Of a DNA stretch of 64,000 bases, positions 11,928-24,575 are shown one piece after another. The notes under the pieces were generated by a model. The model searched no databases. It was given only the letters and a program-made list of their open reading frames with translations, and was not told the DNA's origin. Origin of the DNA: Raffaelea ambrosiae (lineage: Eukaryota; Ascomycota; Sordariomycetes; Ophiostomatales; Ophiostomataceae); assembly GCA_002778195.1 (NCBI GenBank), contig PCDI01000004.1:2578226-2642225 (forward strand), written 5' to 3'. Position numbers and translations under genes: made by a program. How positions within the stretch are numbered: the first letter of the stretch is position 1; each line of letters opens with the position of its first letter.

Positions 11928-14874
11928 TTAAATATAGCCGGCGGCGTGCTGGCCAAGCGCGGTCATGGTGACGTCGCCACCAATCACAGTACCGGCGGCA
12001 TTCATGTCGGCTCTGTGGAAAGTTTGAGGCTCGGGGTTGTAGTCTACCGACTCGAGCACCTCGATGCCATCGATGGTTCCACCAAAGTCCATGACCAAGA
12101 TCTTGGGGTCCTGGCCGGTGCTGATGATGCGTCGGTAGTCACTCTTGGCGCTGAGCACCCAGCTTTGGTGCCACCGGGGAAAGTCTAGAAGCTGTTGGCC
12201 AGTTTCCATGTCGAAGACTTTGATGTCTGTGTCATAGCTGCCGCTGACCAGCCGTCCCGAGATGGAGTCAATGTGCAGACTCCGCACCAAGTTTTCGTGC
12301 GCCTTCATTTCACGCACGCACTCGCCCGTGTGGGCATCCCAGATCCGGATGGTCTTGTCGTTACCAGCCGACGCTACAAAGCGCCCATCCTCCGAGAACT
12401 GGCTGCATGCCAGACCCTTGGTATGGCCGTTAAATTCCTGCGTGCCACGGCCCGTCTCGAGGTTCCAAAGCTTCACGCGGAAATCGCCCGAGCACGACAC
12501 AACAGTGTTGCCTCGCATCTGCACAGCATTGACAGGACCTGAGTGGCCACGCAGCTGCTTCAGCATCGCACCTGTCTCCCGGTCCCACACGCAGATGCTG
12601 ATGTCCTTGCTGCAGGTGACAATGTGCTTTTCATCAAAGCACAGATCCAACACAGCGGCAGAGTGGAAGCGCAGGCGGCGCACCGGACGATAGCCGGACT
12701 TGACCGAGTACACGATGCATGACGCGTCCGACGAGCCCGTTACCAAGATACGGTCGTCGTACTGCAGGCACAGAATGGATGCGGAGTGGTGCATCGGGAA
12801 GGTGACAGCTGCAGGCATGCTGTAGGCACTGCGGGCGTGATACGCTGTTGTGATGTAATGTGCCGGCTTGCCGTCTTCGCCGTAGAGAAGGCTGGAATCG
12901 TGAATGACTTCGGGAGGGCCGATGACAAGACGGCAGGCAAGCGTGTGCATGTCCCAGATACGGATCGTCTTGTCCCGCGAACCTGTAATGATCTTGGACC
13001 TGGGGTCTTCTGTTAGTAAAAAGAAAACCAAAAAAAAAGTTTGGTAACCAAAGAACAATTAGTGGGGAAGAGAAAACGTACTCATCGAACTGCAGACAGT
13101 AGATCGAGTCTGAGTGGCCGTTCAGGTACACAGGCCGAGTTTTGCCCTCCTGCCAGTTGTGGTCGAGCTGCTGCTTGACACGGTAAATCTTCCGCCAGTC
13201 GCAGGACGGCTTGATAGGCGGGACACCCAAGCCAGCGCCCGGGCGGACGGGGCCACCAGTAGCATAGGTAGAGGTCTTCTCCCGAAGGAAGGACTCTCGC
13301 CAGATGTGCTGAGTCTGAACGACGTTGTTCCAGTGGCGGGAGACCCGAGCAGCAGTGGCCAGGCCAGCGGCATCGAGCTGGGATAGAACGGCAAGAGAGA
13401 GCTCAGCAGGCAGGTTCGCAATAAAGTCGATCTTGGGGACGCCAAGCTCGTTGTCTTCAGTACGGTTGCCAGAGATAGGACCCAGCGTGGGACTCTGGTC
13501 ACCCGTCCCGTTTGCGCTGTCAGTTTCGGTTGCCGTGACAGCAATGCCGATGCCGCTTTCGTGGTCGTTTCCATATTCCTCGGGATGGACCAGCTTGTAT
13601 TGCTGTAGCTGCTGCATTTCCTGCTGAAAAGCGGCGGCAGCAGCCGCACGGGCAGCAGCCCCGGTGTTGGGTGGAATGACAGGAGGGCCGGGGCCGAGGC
13701 TCGGAGGACTGTTCATCGACGAGAAACCGCCGGTGAGCGGAGCAGACGAGGACAGAGGCATATTGGAGTGCGGCGAGGACTGGAGAGGAGGGAAGAACAG
13801 CATCTCGCGCGGCGAGGGCACGGTGTCGAGCTGGTGCGAGAAGTGGCCTTGCGACGCGGGGAGGCCAGCAGCAAAACCGGACGCCTCCTGGCTCGAAGAA
13901 GGCCCGTCGATGGGCAGGGAAGGAAGGATGTCGGAATCAAACACGCGGGAGTGGCGGAAGCTCGCCGCCTGCCTAAGACGGCGCCATGAATGGAACGTGT
14001 GCGATGTCGTCGGCCGCGGATTGGCGCTCAGATGCGCCGACGAGGCGCCCTGTGTAGGTTGCGCATGACAAGAAGCCTGGGGACGAGGCGGAGCGTGGGC
14101 CTGCGGATGCGACTGCGAGTGGGCATGAGCAGAGGCGACAGTCCAGTGAGGCGGAAACTGATGGGAGGCTGTCGGGGGCTGCGTCTGCTGCGTCGTTTCG
14201 TCGTTCGCCGGACCGGTTCTACCAGCAGCAAAGGACGGGCGACGCTGCATCAAGCCGTGGATGGACACCGAGGCGCGCCGAATCATGCCCTTGAGCGCCT
14301 TCTTGCCGTCATTAGCAGGGTGTGCGGCAGAGCCATGAGACGGTCCGGCCCTGGGCTCCATCTCCATTTCGTGGTCGTCACCGTCGAGATCGTCATCGAC
14401 GGCCGACGACTGTGCATGGAGCTCGTTGTTGAAGAGACTGGTGCTGGGGCCGGCAACGCTCTCGTGGACGCCTGTTCTGACACCGCCAAAAAGTCCGTCG
14501 ATGCTTCCCCTGACGTGTTTCTTCGTGCTGCCAGAGCCCATAGCCATGTCGGAGAAGCGAGAAAACACGTCGTCGTGGAACACGGCGGACTTGGGGCGGT
14601 GGCGCCAGGAGGCGAAGGAGAGGCTCATGCTGCGAGAGCGGGGGGCAGTATCGTGGTGCTGCTGGACAGGAGGTGCAACAGAAGAAGCAGGTGCGGCCTG
14701 AGCCTGGGATTGTGTCAAGAAGGTTTCCTCGGTTGAGGAGCCCGGGGCGACATGAGGTCGAGAGGCGTCGGCAGCAGCCGAAGAGTCGCCCGGTTGGCTG
14801 CTGCTGCTGCCGCCGTGAGGTCCGTCGTGGGCAGTCGGGGCCCAGTCGGACATGGGAAAGATGCGTCGTGTCAT
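11928..14874 (-). CDS. F-box/WD40-repeat protein, FWD-1-like SCF substrate receptor
   Basis: Two exons, 13082-14874 and 11928-12999, joined across an 82-nt GTACGT...CAG intron (13000-13081). The join restores '...YCLQFDE|SKIITGSRDK...' and gives 954 residues. Residues 1-480 are low-complexity and His/Gln/Ser/Pro-rich. An F-box 'LPAELSLAVLSQL' starts near 488, followed by the linker 'DHNWQEGKTRPVYLNGH' and about seven WD40 repeats (~580-910) with clear GH...WD signatures such as 'GSRDKTIRIWD' and 'SAGNDKTIRIWD'. F-box/WD40 proteins bind Skp1 in SCF ubiquitin ligases and recruit phosphorylated substrates. Architecture and WD40 sequence resemble Neurospora FWD-1, which targets the clock protein FRQ; that orthology is from memory and needs a search. 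An upstream in-frame ATG at 15153 would add 93 residues, but those include a DNA-repeat-encoded stretch, so 14874 is preferred. Confidence 0.85.
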
Positions 14875-17800
14875 GATGAGAGGGTATGGAAAAGGAAGCT
14901 GACAGGAAGTCTCGAGTGGATGCAGAGTAGAGATAGTGCAGGACAGCGTCGAAGAGCGATTTCGTGGAGCGCGAGCGTCGGCGAGTGAGCGAAGGCTGCG
15001 GGGGCAGGGAGGACGTAAATTATTGCAGAAGCGTAGCAAGGTCGTCTGGAAAGAGAGTGTATACAAGATAGCTGCGACGTTTGTTGCTTTTGTACTCGGA
15101 CAAAACAAAGTTCGCGAAAACAAAGTTCGCGAAAACAAAGTTCGCGAAAACAAAGTTCGAGAGCTCTATGAAGCGAACCTCATCCAGTTGGTCGTGTTCT
15201 TGCACTAGTCAAAATGGGCGCTGCCAGTACTGATCCGGTCTTTGTGCAGTCGTAAAAGGTGTGTTCGAGAGGGATCTCATTCGAGGCGAGGCTGGCACGT
15301 AGGGGGGGTATATGGCGATGCTGAGTCGCGGTGTCGTCGTAGAACGAAGGGATAGCAGAGGAGCGGCAGTAAACGAGTGACGGTGCAGCGTCGTTGGTAG
15401 GCGTGCTGGGAGAGGCGTCCCTAGACACGCAGTGGCTGAAAAAGGGAGAGAAAAAGAGAGGCTAGAAGAGAGGAACGAAAGACGTGTGTGGTCGATCAAG
15501 GAAGAGGGACGTTGCGGGCAAGGGCGGCCGGTTTCCGTGGTCTCTGTGGGAGTTTTTGTTGTTTTCTATGTTGCTTCTGACAAGCGATGGGTATGCGAGT
15601 TGGCCTTGATTCCGTGCCGTGCGTGCGACGGGGGGGGGACGCTCCAAGACGTGCGGGCGAGCAGCGAGGCTCTTTGTTGTTCTTTGGTGGCTCTGAACTT
15701 CGTGACAACTTTTTTTATTTTTTATTTTTTATTTTTATTTTTGGCCACGGTCTATTCTGGGTTGTTGTGCTGTGGGCGATTGATTGTTTTCATTTGACCC
15801 GTTGTCTGGGGGGCCCGCGCGCTCCTTCCCTTCTCCGCAAAGGGGCCTGGGTTTCAGCAGGGGTTCTTTCCCGGGCGCTGAGGCAGCCAGCCACAGAAAC
15901 TGTGCCACAGTGCCGTGTGGTGTGGTCGCAGAGAGGGCTCTTTGTGGAAGGAGCGATGGACACTGCTGACAACCGTTTTGTTTTGTTTCGTTGTTTTGTG
16001 GTGTTTTGTTTCGGCCGCGTTTTCTCACGATGTGGTAGGGACACTCCTTCCACCTGCTTTCTGAGGGGGGGGAGAGGCCCGCACCGTCCGGCTTATCAGG
16101 GAAGATAGACAAGGCTTTCGTCCGTGGCTTACGAAGAAACCGACTTCGAGAGCAGAAAAAAGTTTAACACTAGAGGTTCTAGAGGTTGATAGCGGCCTCT
16201 AGTGTGCTCTCCTGCGCAGCGTCATTGACGCTAGGAAGTGGGATTTCTTTCCTGCCCAGGAGGCGAAATGCTGGGGAACCCGAGAAAACCCTTAAGGCTC
16301 TTCTTACGAGTACAGTGCCTCCAGGAGCGCGGGATTGCCGGCCAATGCGAGGCGGCGCGATCGCAAGCTGAGTCGGCACTGCCCTGGCCTGGTCTGAGCG
16401 ACCGGCGAGGCCGTCGACTTTTAGTGGACGGACAGGTTTTTTCATTCGTCGCTTTCTTATTCGATGCATAGCAAAGCACAAAAAAAAAAAAAAAAAAAAA
16501 AACCAATCAAGGGAGAACCTGCCCCTGACCAATTAGAGACACAACGACGTTCGGTTCTCAATTTGTTCGCCTGTATTACATTTTTCATGGGTTTTCACTG
16601 CTTGGATTTCTCTGCTTGAGTTCTCTGCATGAGTTTCTCTGTCTGATTTCTTTCCGGCGTCTTCATGCTCTGGTTTGAGCGAATTCTGCCACTTCTCACG
16701 AGCAGACCAAATTGTGTGACGCCTTTCTCCATATGACGTCGCACGGCGCCTTAAAAGTGCTTGCATGCATTGGCGCTGCAACTAGCCTTCGACCGCCCTG
16801 GAGGGAGACTGCATGGTCCTGCATCCTGCAGGCTGCCTGTCGTGGGTTTCCCTCGTTCTCGTGCCTTGGTCCGTTTTCCCCTCCCTTGTGGCTTCCTCTC
16901 TTGCTCCCTCCCTTTCGCCAGTGTTTTTTTTTTTTTTTTATCTTTTATGGCAGAGTTTTTGCACAAAAATTTTCTCCCCTGCATTATCATAGTCTATGCA
17001 CGTCTTCTTGGCTTGCATGGGCGGCCTGGCTCATGCAAGTATGCAGCATCATATGCATATCAACCAGTCTGCTCGCCATGGTCGAAGCGGTCAGGATGCT
17101 GAGGCATGTGCGAGAATTTCTCACATAGTATTACATGCATAATGATAGACGTTGTGGGCAAAGAATATTGCTCGCGAGAAAACCGACCTTATTGGCAGAT
17201 GGCTGGCAGAGGTCCATATGCAATGGCGAGGCCATCAAAGGGGCTTGATGCAACCCCAGGCTCGGCGCCACCTCATTCGCGAAGACGTCGCCCTCCAAAC
17301 CTTGCTAGACCCTCGGCCCAGCCACTCCATGCCCACAAGGCGGCGTCACCTATCTTCCTATCTTCTTAGTGGACACGCCGGTCTGCCATCCTCCTGCTCC
17401 TGGCAGCTTTGCTTGTTTGCAACCGGGCAGCTGGCTCACTCCTTTGAACGAGGCTGCAACTATGCTGCCACTTTTCCAGTAAATTGGGCAATTTTATAGC
17501 ACTTGTCGTGGCCATTGTTCCTTACAATCTATGCCGCACGCGGTGAGTGTCTCGGGCCCCCAAGTGTGCGTTGTCTTGCCCATTTGTGACCATCCTTGAC
17601 CGCCATGTCCCATTATCACAGGGCGTATTTCTGGGCCTCTTGCAGCTCGTGTGCGGCTCTCCTGCGACTCCCCGGTGCAGAGTTGTTCCGTTCTCTTTTC
17701 GTCACTGCGGTGTCGCATCGCTGCGAGCCGTAAAAAGCCCATGAACAATTATTCCCAGGGGTTGGATCAACCAGCAACGAAAACGTGGTCGCGACCCCTG

Positions 17801-19445
17801 CACACCTTGCCTCGACCATCATGCCAGCCTCTGGCCGTTTTTTGCTACCAATTATCCCCCCTTGGCCAGGACTGTCAGACCAGATCTGACCGCAACACAC
17901 CCCCAACCTGGTGCCGTAGAATCTCGCCGGGCGGCTTCTCGTTTGTCTCTAGAGGTCACGCATGGCATGGCTTTGGCCGCTCCAAAGGTCCAAGCAACAG
18001 TTGAACTCTGGTTGAAAGCCGCGCCTACGAAGATGCACATGTCCCATGCAATGCGACCTCTTCGTATCGGCTGGCAGCAGGCTTTTCGTCCTCTGTGCTA
18101 TTTTGGTTGTCGTGTTTGTTTTGTGTCCACCACCGCCTCTCCTCCAACCCCTCCAACCTCCCGCATTCTGCCAAACTCGTCTGCCCCTACCCCGTCTCCC
18201 AACCTTTCAGCCAATTCACACGCTTGACTCCTTTCTGACCCAGTCACTTGCTGGCTCCCTGCCGTGACCTCATTCTCCACTTAAACCAATGCAAAATGCA
18301 AGGGTCCGTCTGCTTGGCCCGCCAGACCTATGTACAGACCTGGAAGGAGGGGGTGCGTAGTCGGTACAAGTGTCTTGCGTGCGAGTTGCTGCGGTGTACG
18401 AAGTAGACGTCTCGGGAAAGGAAACAATAGTTCGGAGGAAGGAGCAGCCCCGCGGTGAGGAAAGAGCGGTAGGCAGAAGCGCCGATAGTGAGCTGCGTGT
18501 GATACGGACAAGGGAAGAGCGATGGGCATACCTAGGTCAAGGGGGAAGGTGCAGGTGGCGGGGGCCAAACCGTTTCCTGGCAGCCGACTGAAAATATCTT
18601 CCTGTCTCTCCCTTGATTGCCTTTGCTTTTCTCGATTTTGAAATTGTGCGAGATGTCCAACACACTCACACAAACGATCCGGAAGAGCACCCCAAAAAGC
18701 AATAAAGGCTGTTAGCAGCTGTACGCGGAAGCAAGGGGTGACAGGACAAGACAAAAAAAGAACACAGGCGAGGCCACGCAAAAGAATCCCAAAAGCACCA
18801 GACAGTTCACACCAAAACAGCCCAAGTCGGAGCACAACGTGGCCCGCAGGTCTCATAAAAAGCAAGGGACGATATAAGAAAGACAATGGTCTATCGCCGA
18901 CTCGGTCGAGTCGAGAGCGCTTCTTGGGACTTTTGTACTTCTGCCAGACTTTCTTTTTCGTGAAGCGCCACTTTTCGTTGGCCGTCACCGCACTTCTCCT
19001 GCAGGAAAAAGCAACATAGCTCAGCAGAAGCAGCCAAAAGCAACCAAAAGCACCAAAACGCACCCAAAAAGCAAGCAACAGGCAACCAAAAACAGCAAGC
19101 GAGCACCCAAAAGCAAGCACAAAAGAAACAAAGCTCAACAACCTTTCCCAAAAACCCTCACATACCGAGCGGCTCTTGATCACGAAGACCATCTAGATCT
19201 GAGCTACTGCCGGCAACAGGAGACTGCGGAGTCTGGCATGACTTTTGACAAGGAAGTGTCAGTCATTGTCGCCAGTCCCGAGGAACACAAAAGATCGCCA
19301 TCGTCCCATTTAATCAACAGCGGTGTCTCACACAAGATCATTGTTGCCTCGACCTCTCGGACCTTCTTCTCCATCTTCCACATTCCAGTCGTCAATGACA
19401 GCTGAAAGGCCCCTCATCTAGCTTGCGCCACCGTCCACTTACAGC
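14875..19445. other. gene-poor spacer of 4.6 kb
   Basis: Holds the TTCGCGAA repeat, a T-rich block near 15709-15740, an A-run at 16479-16501 and an A/C-rich low-complexity block at about 19020-19130. A tentative spliced mini-gene on the minus strand (19166-19192 joined to 18891-18998, 44 residues starting MVFVIKSRS) has a good GTATGTG donor and CTGCAG acceptor but no homology I recognise. The 303-residue open frame covering the same area is mostly that repeat translated. Confidence 0.35.
15106..15160. repeat. 15-bp tandem repeat with palindromic TTCGCGAA, ~3.7 copies
   Basis: Three perfect copies of 'caaagttcgcgaaaa' (15106-15120, 15121-15135, 15136-15150) and a partial fourth ending in ttcga. 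Read on the strand of the neighbouring F-box/WD40 gene, each unit carries TTTTCGCGAA, which resembles E2F/MBF-type cell-cycle boxes. The repeat lies about 230-290 bp upstream of that gene's start. Confidence 0.9.
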
Positions 19446-21330
19446 ATGACCTGCTGCGACTCCCTTGCGGCCTTATCGTGCTGGTCTCTCCACACAGGAG
19501 ACGAGAGGAGGTGAGACCTACCTATATTTTGTTCTTCTTCGTCGATGTCCCTGGCTGGTTCCTGGGTGTTGTCGCGCCAATTGAAACATGGAATTGCTAC
19601 AATTGTGGCGAGCCAATTGAGCCAATGGCGGCGACAAGACACAGCTCACTAACACATCCCACAGGACCTGTCTCTCTAGACCGAGCTTGTTCCGACGCAA
19701 AGGGCCAGTCTACGCCCGCGACCAGGAGAAGGTGCGCCTTCTCGAGAGCCACGAACATGCCCTTGCCAGTAAAGAGTCCATGCCAGAGATTATCACTGAG
19801 TGTACTGCCTCTCGAGTGAAACCCAAGACCAAGACCTTGTCGAAATCTCGCAGCAACGCCACATTCGAGACCGTCATATCGCCAGAATCTCTTTTGAGCT
19901 ACAGTATCCGGACTACAGCGGAGATCCCAGCCAATGCTGTCCCCACTGGAAATTGCCTCAGCACGCATGTGACACGCCCTGTGCTTGCGCAAGCGCAGCC
20001 TCCCAAGACCGAGACCAGTCGCCTCTTGGCTCTGCCACAAGAAATACGGGATGAGATCTATGCCTATGTCTTTTATTCGACCCGCTTGACCCTGGGTCGC
20101 CGTGTCACTTGTGTCAGTGCCACCGGGGCCCGTGCTTCATCACGTCGCACTGGCAATGGCCAGCAGGAGCAGCCAGAGCGCATTATCACAAAGGTCAGAC
20201 CAGCTCGCAACTCGCTAGCCCTGTTCAGGGTCTGTCGCCAGATCACGAATGAGCTACGCTCCAACGAGGCCTGGCTGGGCCAGGTGCTCTTCAACTTTGA
20301 GGATATCGCGACCATGATCGATGTCTTGGGCGGTGTCCTTGCCACGCCTGAGCGGCGGGGCCGTGTTCGTGAAGTGCGCGTGCGCGAAGGCGGTCTCATA
20401 CGCCAAACGCCACACCGAGGCACTTGTCGGTTTCTTATGGGCGGGTTGATGCGGCTGCTTCCTGGCTTGAATCTCGACCGACTGACCATTTTACCAGCAC
20501 TGCCGTGCAGGGTGCACAGCACAGATTGCTGCTACAGAAACATGGACAACGGCCGAGCGGCTGCTCACGAGATGCTCACTGAACTGATTCGTTTTGGCCA
20601 TGGATGGCGTGAGTTGTGCTACGTGCATCATGACTCCGGAATGCTGTCTGCCGACCGGAGACGTCCAGGGTCCCTTGAGGCCATGATGGTCAACATGGGA
20701 TTCTGGGGCGCAAACACAGACGAGTACGACGATGTGTTTGCTTTTGCAGAGGGTCGTCCCTACTCCTCTGGGCACATGGGCCAAGCTGCGCAAACACTGC
20801 AGGCTCTACCGCTTCGGCGGAACCATCCTCGGTTTCGGCTTGGAAGCCTGTTTGCATCTTACGCCGAGAACAAGGAGTACCGCCTGCCACGGTGGCGTAC
20901 CCTGCTGGCTGAGCGAGATAGCAGCAGCCGTGTTCCCCAGAAAGCAAAACCTACTGGAAAGGCCCCCCAGAAAGATGCAGGCAGCACCATTGACGTCTAC
21001 GGACTACGCGACGGCTTACCTTCTCGCTTTCTTGAAACACTGGCTGATGTTCACGAGAATCGGCTACGCGGTGACGACTTCATGGTAGTTGTGCGACGAG
21101 GCAAAACCTTCGAATCTGACTGGGCCGAAACTGGTAGTCCATACCCATACGCGAATGGCGACGCGCGAACCCTTGGCTATGGCACGACCTGGGAGGCGTT
21201 GCGATCGTTCCTCTTTCCTTGGGATTATATGCCAGCAACACGCATTCGCCGTGACCGATATGTCCACCGGGATGAGTACGTTGTCGGTTCCAAACGAAAA
21301 GCTCTTTGGGACGATGATACGTCCAAGTGA
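19446..21330 (+). CDS. fungal protein with F-box-like '2EXR' helix, function unknown
   Basis: The long frame 19665-21330 carries a clear 'RLLALPQEIRDEIYAYVF' segment (~residues 140-157). This is the N-terminal helix typical of the large fungal 2EXR/DUF7730-like families, which resemble F-boxes and are often followed by 'NSLALFRVCRQITNELR', also present here. The rest is alpha/beta, with conserved-looking Trp/Gly motifs to the C-terminus. No ATG opens this frame before 19780. A short first exon at 19446-19510, spliced over 154 nt (GTGAGA...CACAG) into 19665, keeps frame and gives 576 residues, so I use that model; otherwise translation would start at 19780. Possible roles (substrate adaptor, protein interaction) are inference only. 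It converges on the BAS2-like gene. Confidence 0.7.
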
Positions 21331-21753
21331 AACGGGGGCAACAATCGAGGGTGCAGTTGCTTGTATGATTACATTTATGATGAAATGTCTGCTACGACCG
21401 ATGGATGCATTTGCTATGCTCGTCATGCTGTTATGCTCCGACGTTATGATGTTATTTGTTTTGTTGGCTTTTTTGGACTTTATATGAGTCTTGGATATGG
21501 CAATTTTCTCGGGGTATTTTATTTTTATTTTTGGGAACACAAGTTCTCCACTTTCGAATTTTATTGTTTCCCAATGCCGTGAACTTTTTTGATGGTTTTT
21601 TTTCTTTTTTCATGTTTGTATTTTATGGCTATCTTGAAATGGGGCTTATGATGCTTCTCAAGTCCCGGTTGCCCGCCCAAACCCCAAAACACCACGCAGC
21701 CAAGCACTGCATGCTCTTGTTGTTGTCGATAAAATTTCCGGGGTATTCAGAGC
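21331..21753. other. convergent 3' flanks
   Basis: T-rich sequence between the stop codons of the rightward 2EXR-type gene and the leftward BAS2-like gene. No gene seen. Confidence 0.6.
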
Positions 21754-22138
21754 TTAGAAACCCTGCTTGGCGACCTGGGCCTCTGCGGCGGCGATGGTCG
21801 CAGCGGCGTTGGGGTCGACGAAGCCGCAACCCTGCTTGCCGTTCTGGGTAGAGGCGGCGACGGCAGAGCAGACGCCGAGGCCCTGACCGTTGTCGGCGCA
21901 GCAGCCACCCTGGCCGCAGTCGGCATCGGCAACGCAGCCACCAGTGATGAACTGCTGGTTCTGGCCGTTGCCGACATCCTTGGCACCAGCGTTGTTGGGA
22001 GTGACGAGAGCAAGAGCCGACACGGCGACTGAGAGAGGCATATTAGCAATTGTTTTATCAAGACTGGATTGTTTAACCAGGATATGGCAATACTTGAGTG
22101 CGACACTTACAAGAAATAACAGCGACGATGCGAACCAT
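21754..22138 (-). CDS. small secreted cysteine-rich protein, BAS2-like
   Basis: Two exons: 22111-22138 (nine codons plus one base) and 21754-22028, with an 82-nt intron (GTAAGT...CTCAG). The product has 100 residues. It begins MVRIVAVISFAVSALALVT, a strong signal peptide likely cut near residue 18-25. The mature part reads 'NGQNQQFITGGCV' and has six cysteines, including an adjacent CC pair and a terminal 'GKQGCGF'. This matches the pattern of fungal proteins annotated 'biotrophy-associated secreted protein 2'. In Magnaporthe BAS2 is an in-planta secreted effector candidate, but such proteins are widespread in Sordariomycetes, including saprotrophs, and their biochemical role is unknown. The unspliced frame runs on upstream but has no plausible signal sequence, so the spliced model is preferred. 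Confidence 0.8.
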
Positions 22139-23576
22139 TTTGACGGTTTAAAAGAGTACACAGTACACAGTACTTGAATGAAAAGTGAATTAAAAAGTAG
22201 ACGACGCCGGGTCGTCCTGGAGATGAATAATATACCGAGAAGTGAAAATAAAGAAAAGAGAGTTGTGGATACAGAATAAAAGAGATTTTCAAACCAAGAC
22301 CAGATGTGCCCGGGTCGACGGCGGTTATTTGTAGTCAACGAGACCCATGAACTGCGGAGTGGACCAAGAGGGGAGGCATATATGCTCACCTGGGCCATCC
22401 CATGGCGATCATGCCTTTCATCCTCTTCTTGCCTCTTTCTTTTCGGTCTTTCTCTGGTCTTGCATTGGAAACATGGGATCACAGACAGGGGGTGGAACAG
22501 TAGCAAGAAAAGAGAGGCATATGCCAAGTACATGGACATACACATACACATCGCAAAACACATTGTGCTGCACGCCAGATCCAACGACGTCCCAGAAAAA
22601 GACGGCACGGGGAAAATGTTAACAAGGACACATACACATACGCCGCGATCCCCAGACACAGCTAAGGCAACATCACACAGCTACCTGACGACATGGCCCT
22701 CAAATCGGAGACACGTTCCGAACAACGACGACAATACAAGAACGCACGTCTTTGGGCTCGTCGCAGATCCGCCTCTGTTCTGAGGCAGACTTAATCTTTT
22801 TTTTGGACTGTCTGGTCTCTTGTTCTGCCACTGTTGACTGACGAATTCGCTTTGGGTCACCTAGGACCGTCTGTTCGCGTCGGCCTTCCCCAAACGTGCC
22901 AGAAATGCGGATTCGTGAGCCGTTTGTTTGATCGACCCCTGAGACCAACTTTTTTTTTTCTATTTCTTGATTTCAGTCATCAGCCGTGCCAACAGCACTT
23001 TTGGGATGACGACGGGAATTCGAAAAGAAAAGTGAATGAAGAACAAAAAAACAACAACAAAAAAAAAAAAAACTTCGTCGACCATTCTGAAGACGGGCTT
23101 GATATCTATGCCAAATCGCTGCGCAGTGGTGTCAACTTCAAGAGAAAGGCGAAACACAAATAATTAAGCTAGAAGGCGCCCGTTGTGAACGAAAGCAAAC
23201 CCAAGTACTTGCCGCTCTTGTTTGACAACGCAACGCAATGCGGTTCGGGATCCTGTCCATCCATCCACTTCCCTCTCCACACGTCGTCTTCCCTATTGCA
23301 TCTTCAGGCCAAAAGTCGTCCCAATCTGATGCAATCCTGTTTGACCCGCCCCCTCCTACCCTTGTTTTTTTATTTTGTGCTCAAGCTTAAAATTCCTTCT
23401 GTTGCCTTTATTGACCCGATGCCTTCCGGTTCCTGGCATTTCCTTGCCCCCCCCCCTCCTCCTCACCCCATATTCTGCAGATCACATCCGTTACCAGCAA
23501 GGAACGCACAGTCACAAGATGAAATCCAACAGAACACTTTGGTGCTCTCTACTCTCCTCGACTGCCTTCTCAACAA
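22139..23576. other. spacer, no gene recognised
   Basis: Promoter side of the BAS2-like gene with A/T-rich sequence, an A-run at about 23060-23072 and CT/C-rich stretches near 23440. Short open frames have no plausible composition. Confidence 0.5.
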
Positions 23577-24575
23577 TCATCGATGCTGCGTAGCCGCCGC
23601 TGCCGTCCGGCGCATACTGTCTATCTGTAGCCGCATGCTTCCTTGTGCCAAATCCGCCTGATGCAGCTGCAACATCAACGACAGTGTCGACTTGAGTGAT
23701 TCTAGCTCATCCAAGCTCGCCAGGATCTTTTGGTGGTGCGCATGATACCAGTAAAGACGCTTCAGAGCTGAGTTGTTTGTCGACGAAACCTTACCCACAA
23801 TCTCTGCCAGATTCTTCAGCAAGCGCATACTTTCCTTCACGATACCCTCGCCTAGGTTCTCCACCTCGCCTGGTGATACAATGTTCCAATACATGTCACT
23901 CACCAGCACCAACATAGAAGAGTACAGGATGAGGCGCCGCGCCACCAGGTCCAAGTCGCCAAAGGTCGGGCCCATGGCCCGGAAAACCTCAGAGCTTTTC
24001 TGAGTTACTAATGCTGCTGCTTGCAGAGTCTGTAAGATGTCAGAGACTATGCCGGTGGACACGTAGCTGCTTTGCCCTTCCTCAGCCTTCTTATTGTTGC
24101 TGGCATCGCCCCTCCCCTGCTCCTCATCTTCTGCTGCATCCGATTGCGCCCTGGGTCTATTTTTCGAACTCTCGGGCTCGGCCGACCCAGATGAAGACGG
24201 GGCGGTTTGGTCTTGGTACGCTTGGCCAACACAACTACTGTCACTCGCAAGTAGCCCAGGAGAAGAAGAAGAATGAGGAGGACCCCTGCGCCTCTTTCTG
24301 GACAGATCTGAGCTTGCGCCAACCCCGATTTATCTGTCGAGGTGACTCTCGCATTACTCTTGAAATTGGCGACGCTCTTTCTTTATCACGGTGCCCTACA
24401 AGCTTGTGTCATGGGCAAGACTAAAGAGTTCTGACAGGCGATTCAGTCTCACCGCTGACGATATAATTAACGGACACCGTTTTATCGAGCAATTGTTGTC
24501 TCGGGGGCATCTACGCATTGGGAATGCTTTGCCATTATCAACCCGGGAAATATGTATGCAAATGCCGGACTCCAT
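23577..24575 (-). CDS. unknown helical protein (tentative gene model)
   Basis: The supported part is the frame 23577-24312. Its last ~160 residues are strongly helical and coding-like ('LDLVARRLILYSSMLVL', 'LLKNLAEIVGKVSS', 'ILASLDELESLKSTLSLML'), similar in style to the N-terminal helical domains of fungal STAND-type proteins. The upstream part is disordered (SSSSP, E/Q-rich). The frame lacks an ATG. A first exon 24400-24575 joined over an 87-nt intron with a weak GTAGGG donor would give 303 residues from ATG 24575. The gene diverges from the DUF7704-type gene. Function unknown; it could also be a decayed fragment of a longer protein. Confidence 0.4.

Noticed and set aside
15106..15160. Tandem repeat as a CRISPR-like array
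   Set aside because: Direct 15-bp tandem units without spacers in a eukaryotic promoter.
18281..19192. 303-codon minus-strand frame with many hydrophobic residues
   Set aside because: Most of it is the A/C-rich low-complexity block read as Phe/Leu/Cys; only the first nine codons look like a possible exon.
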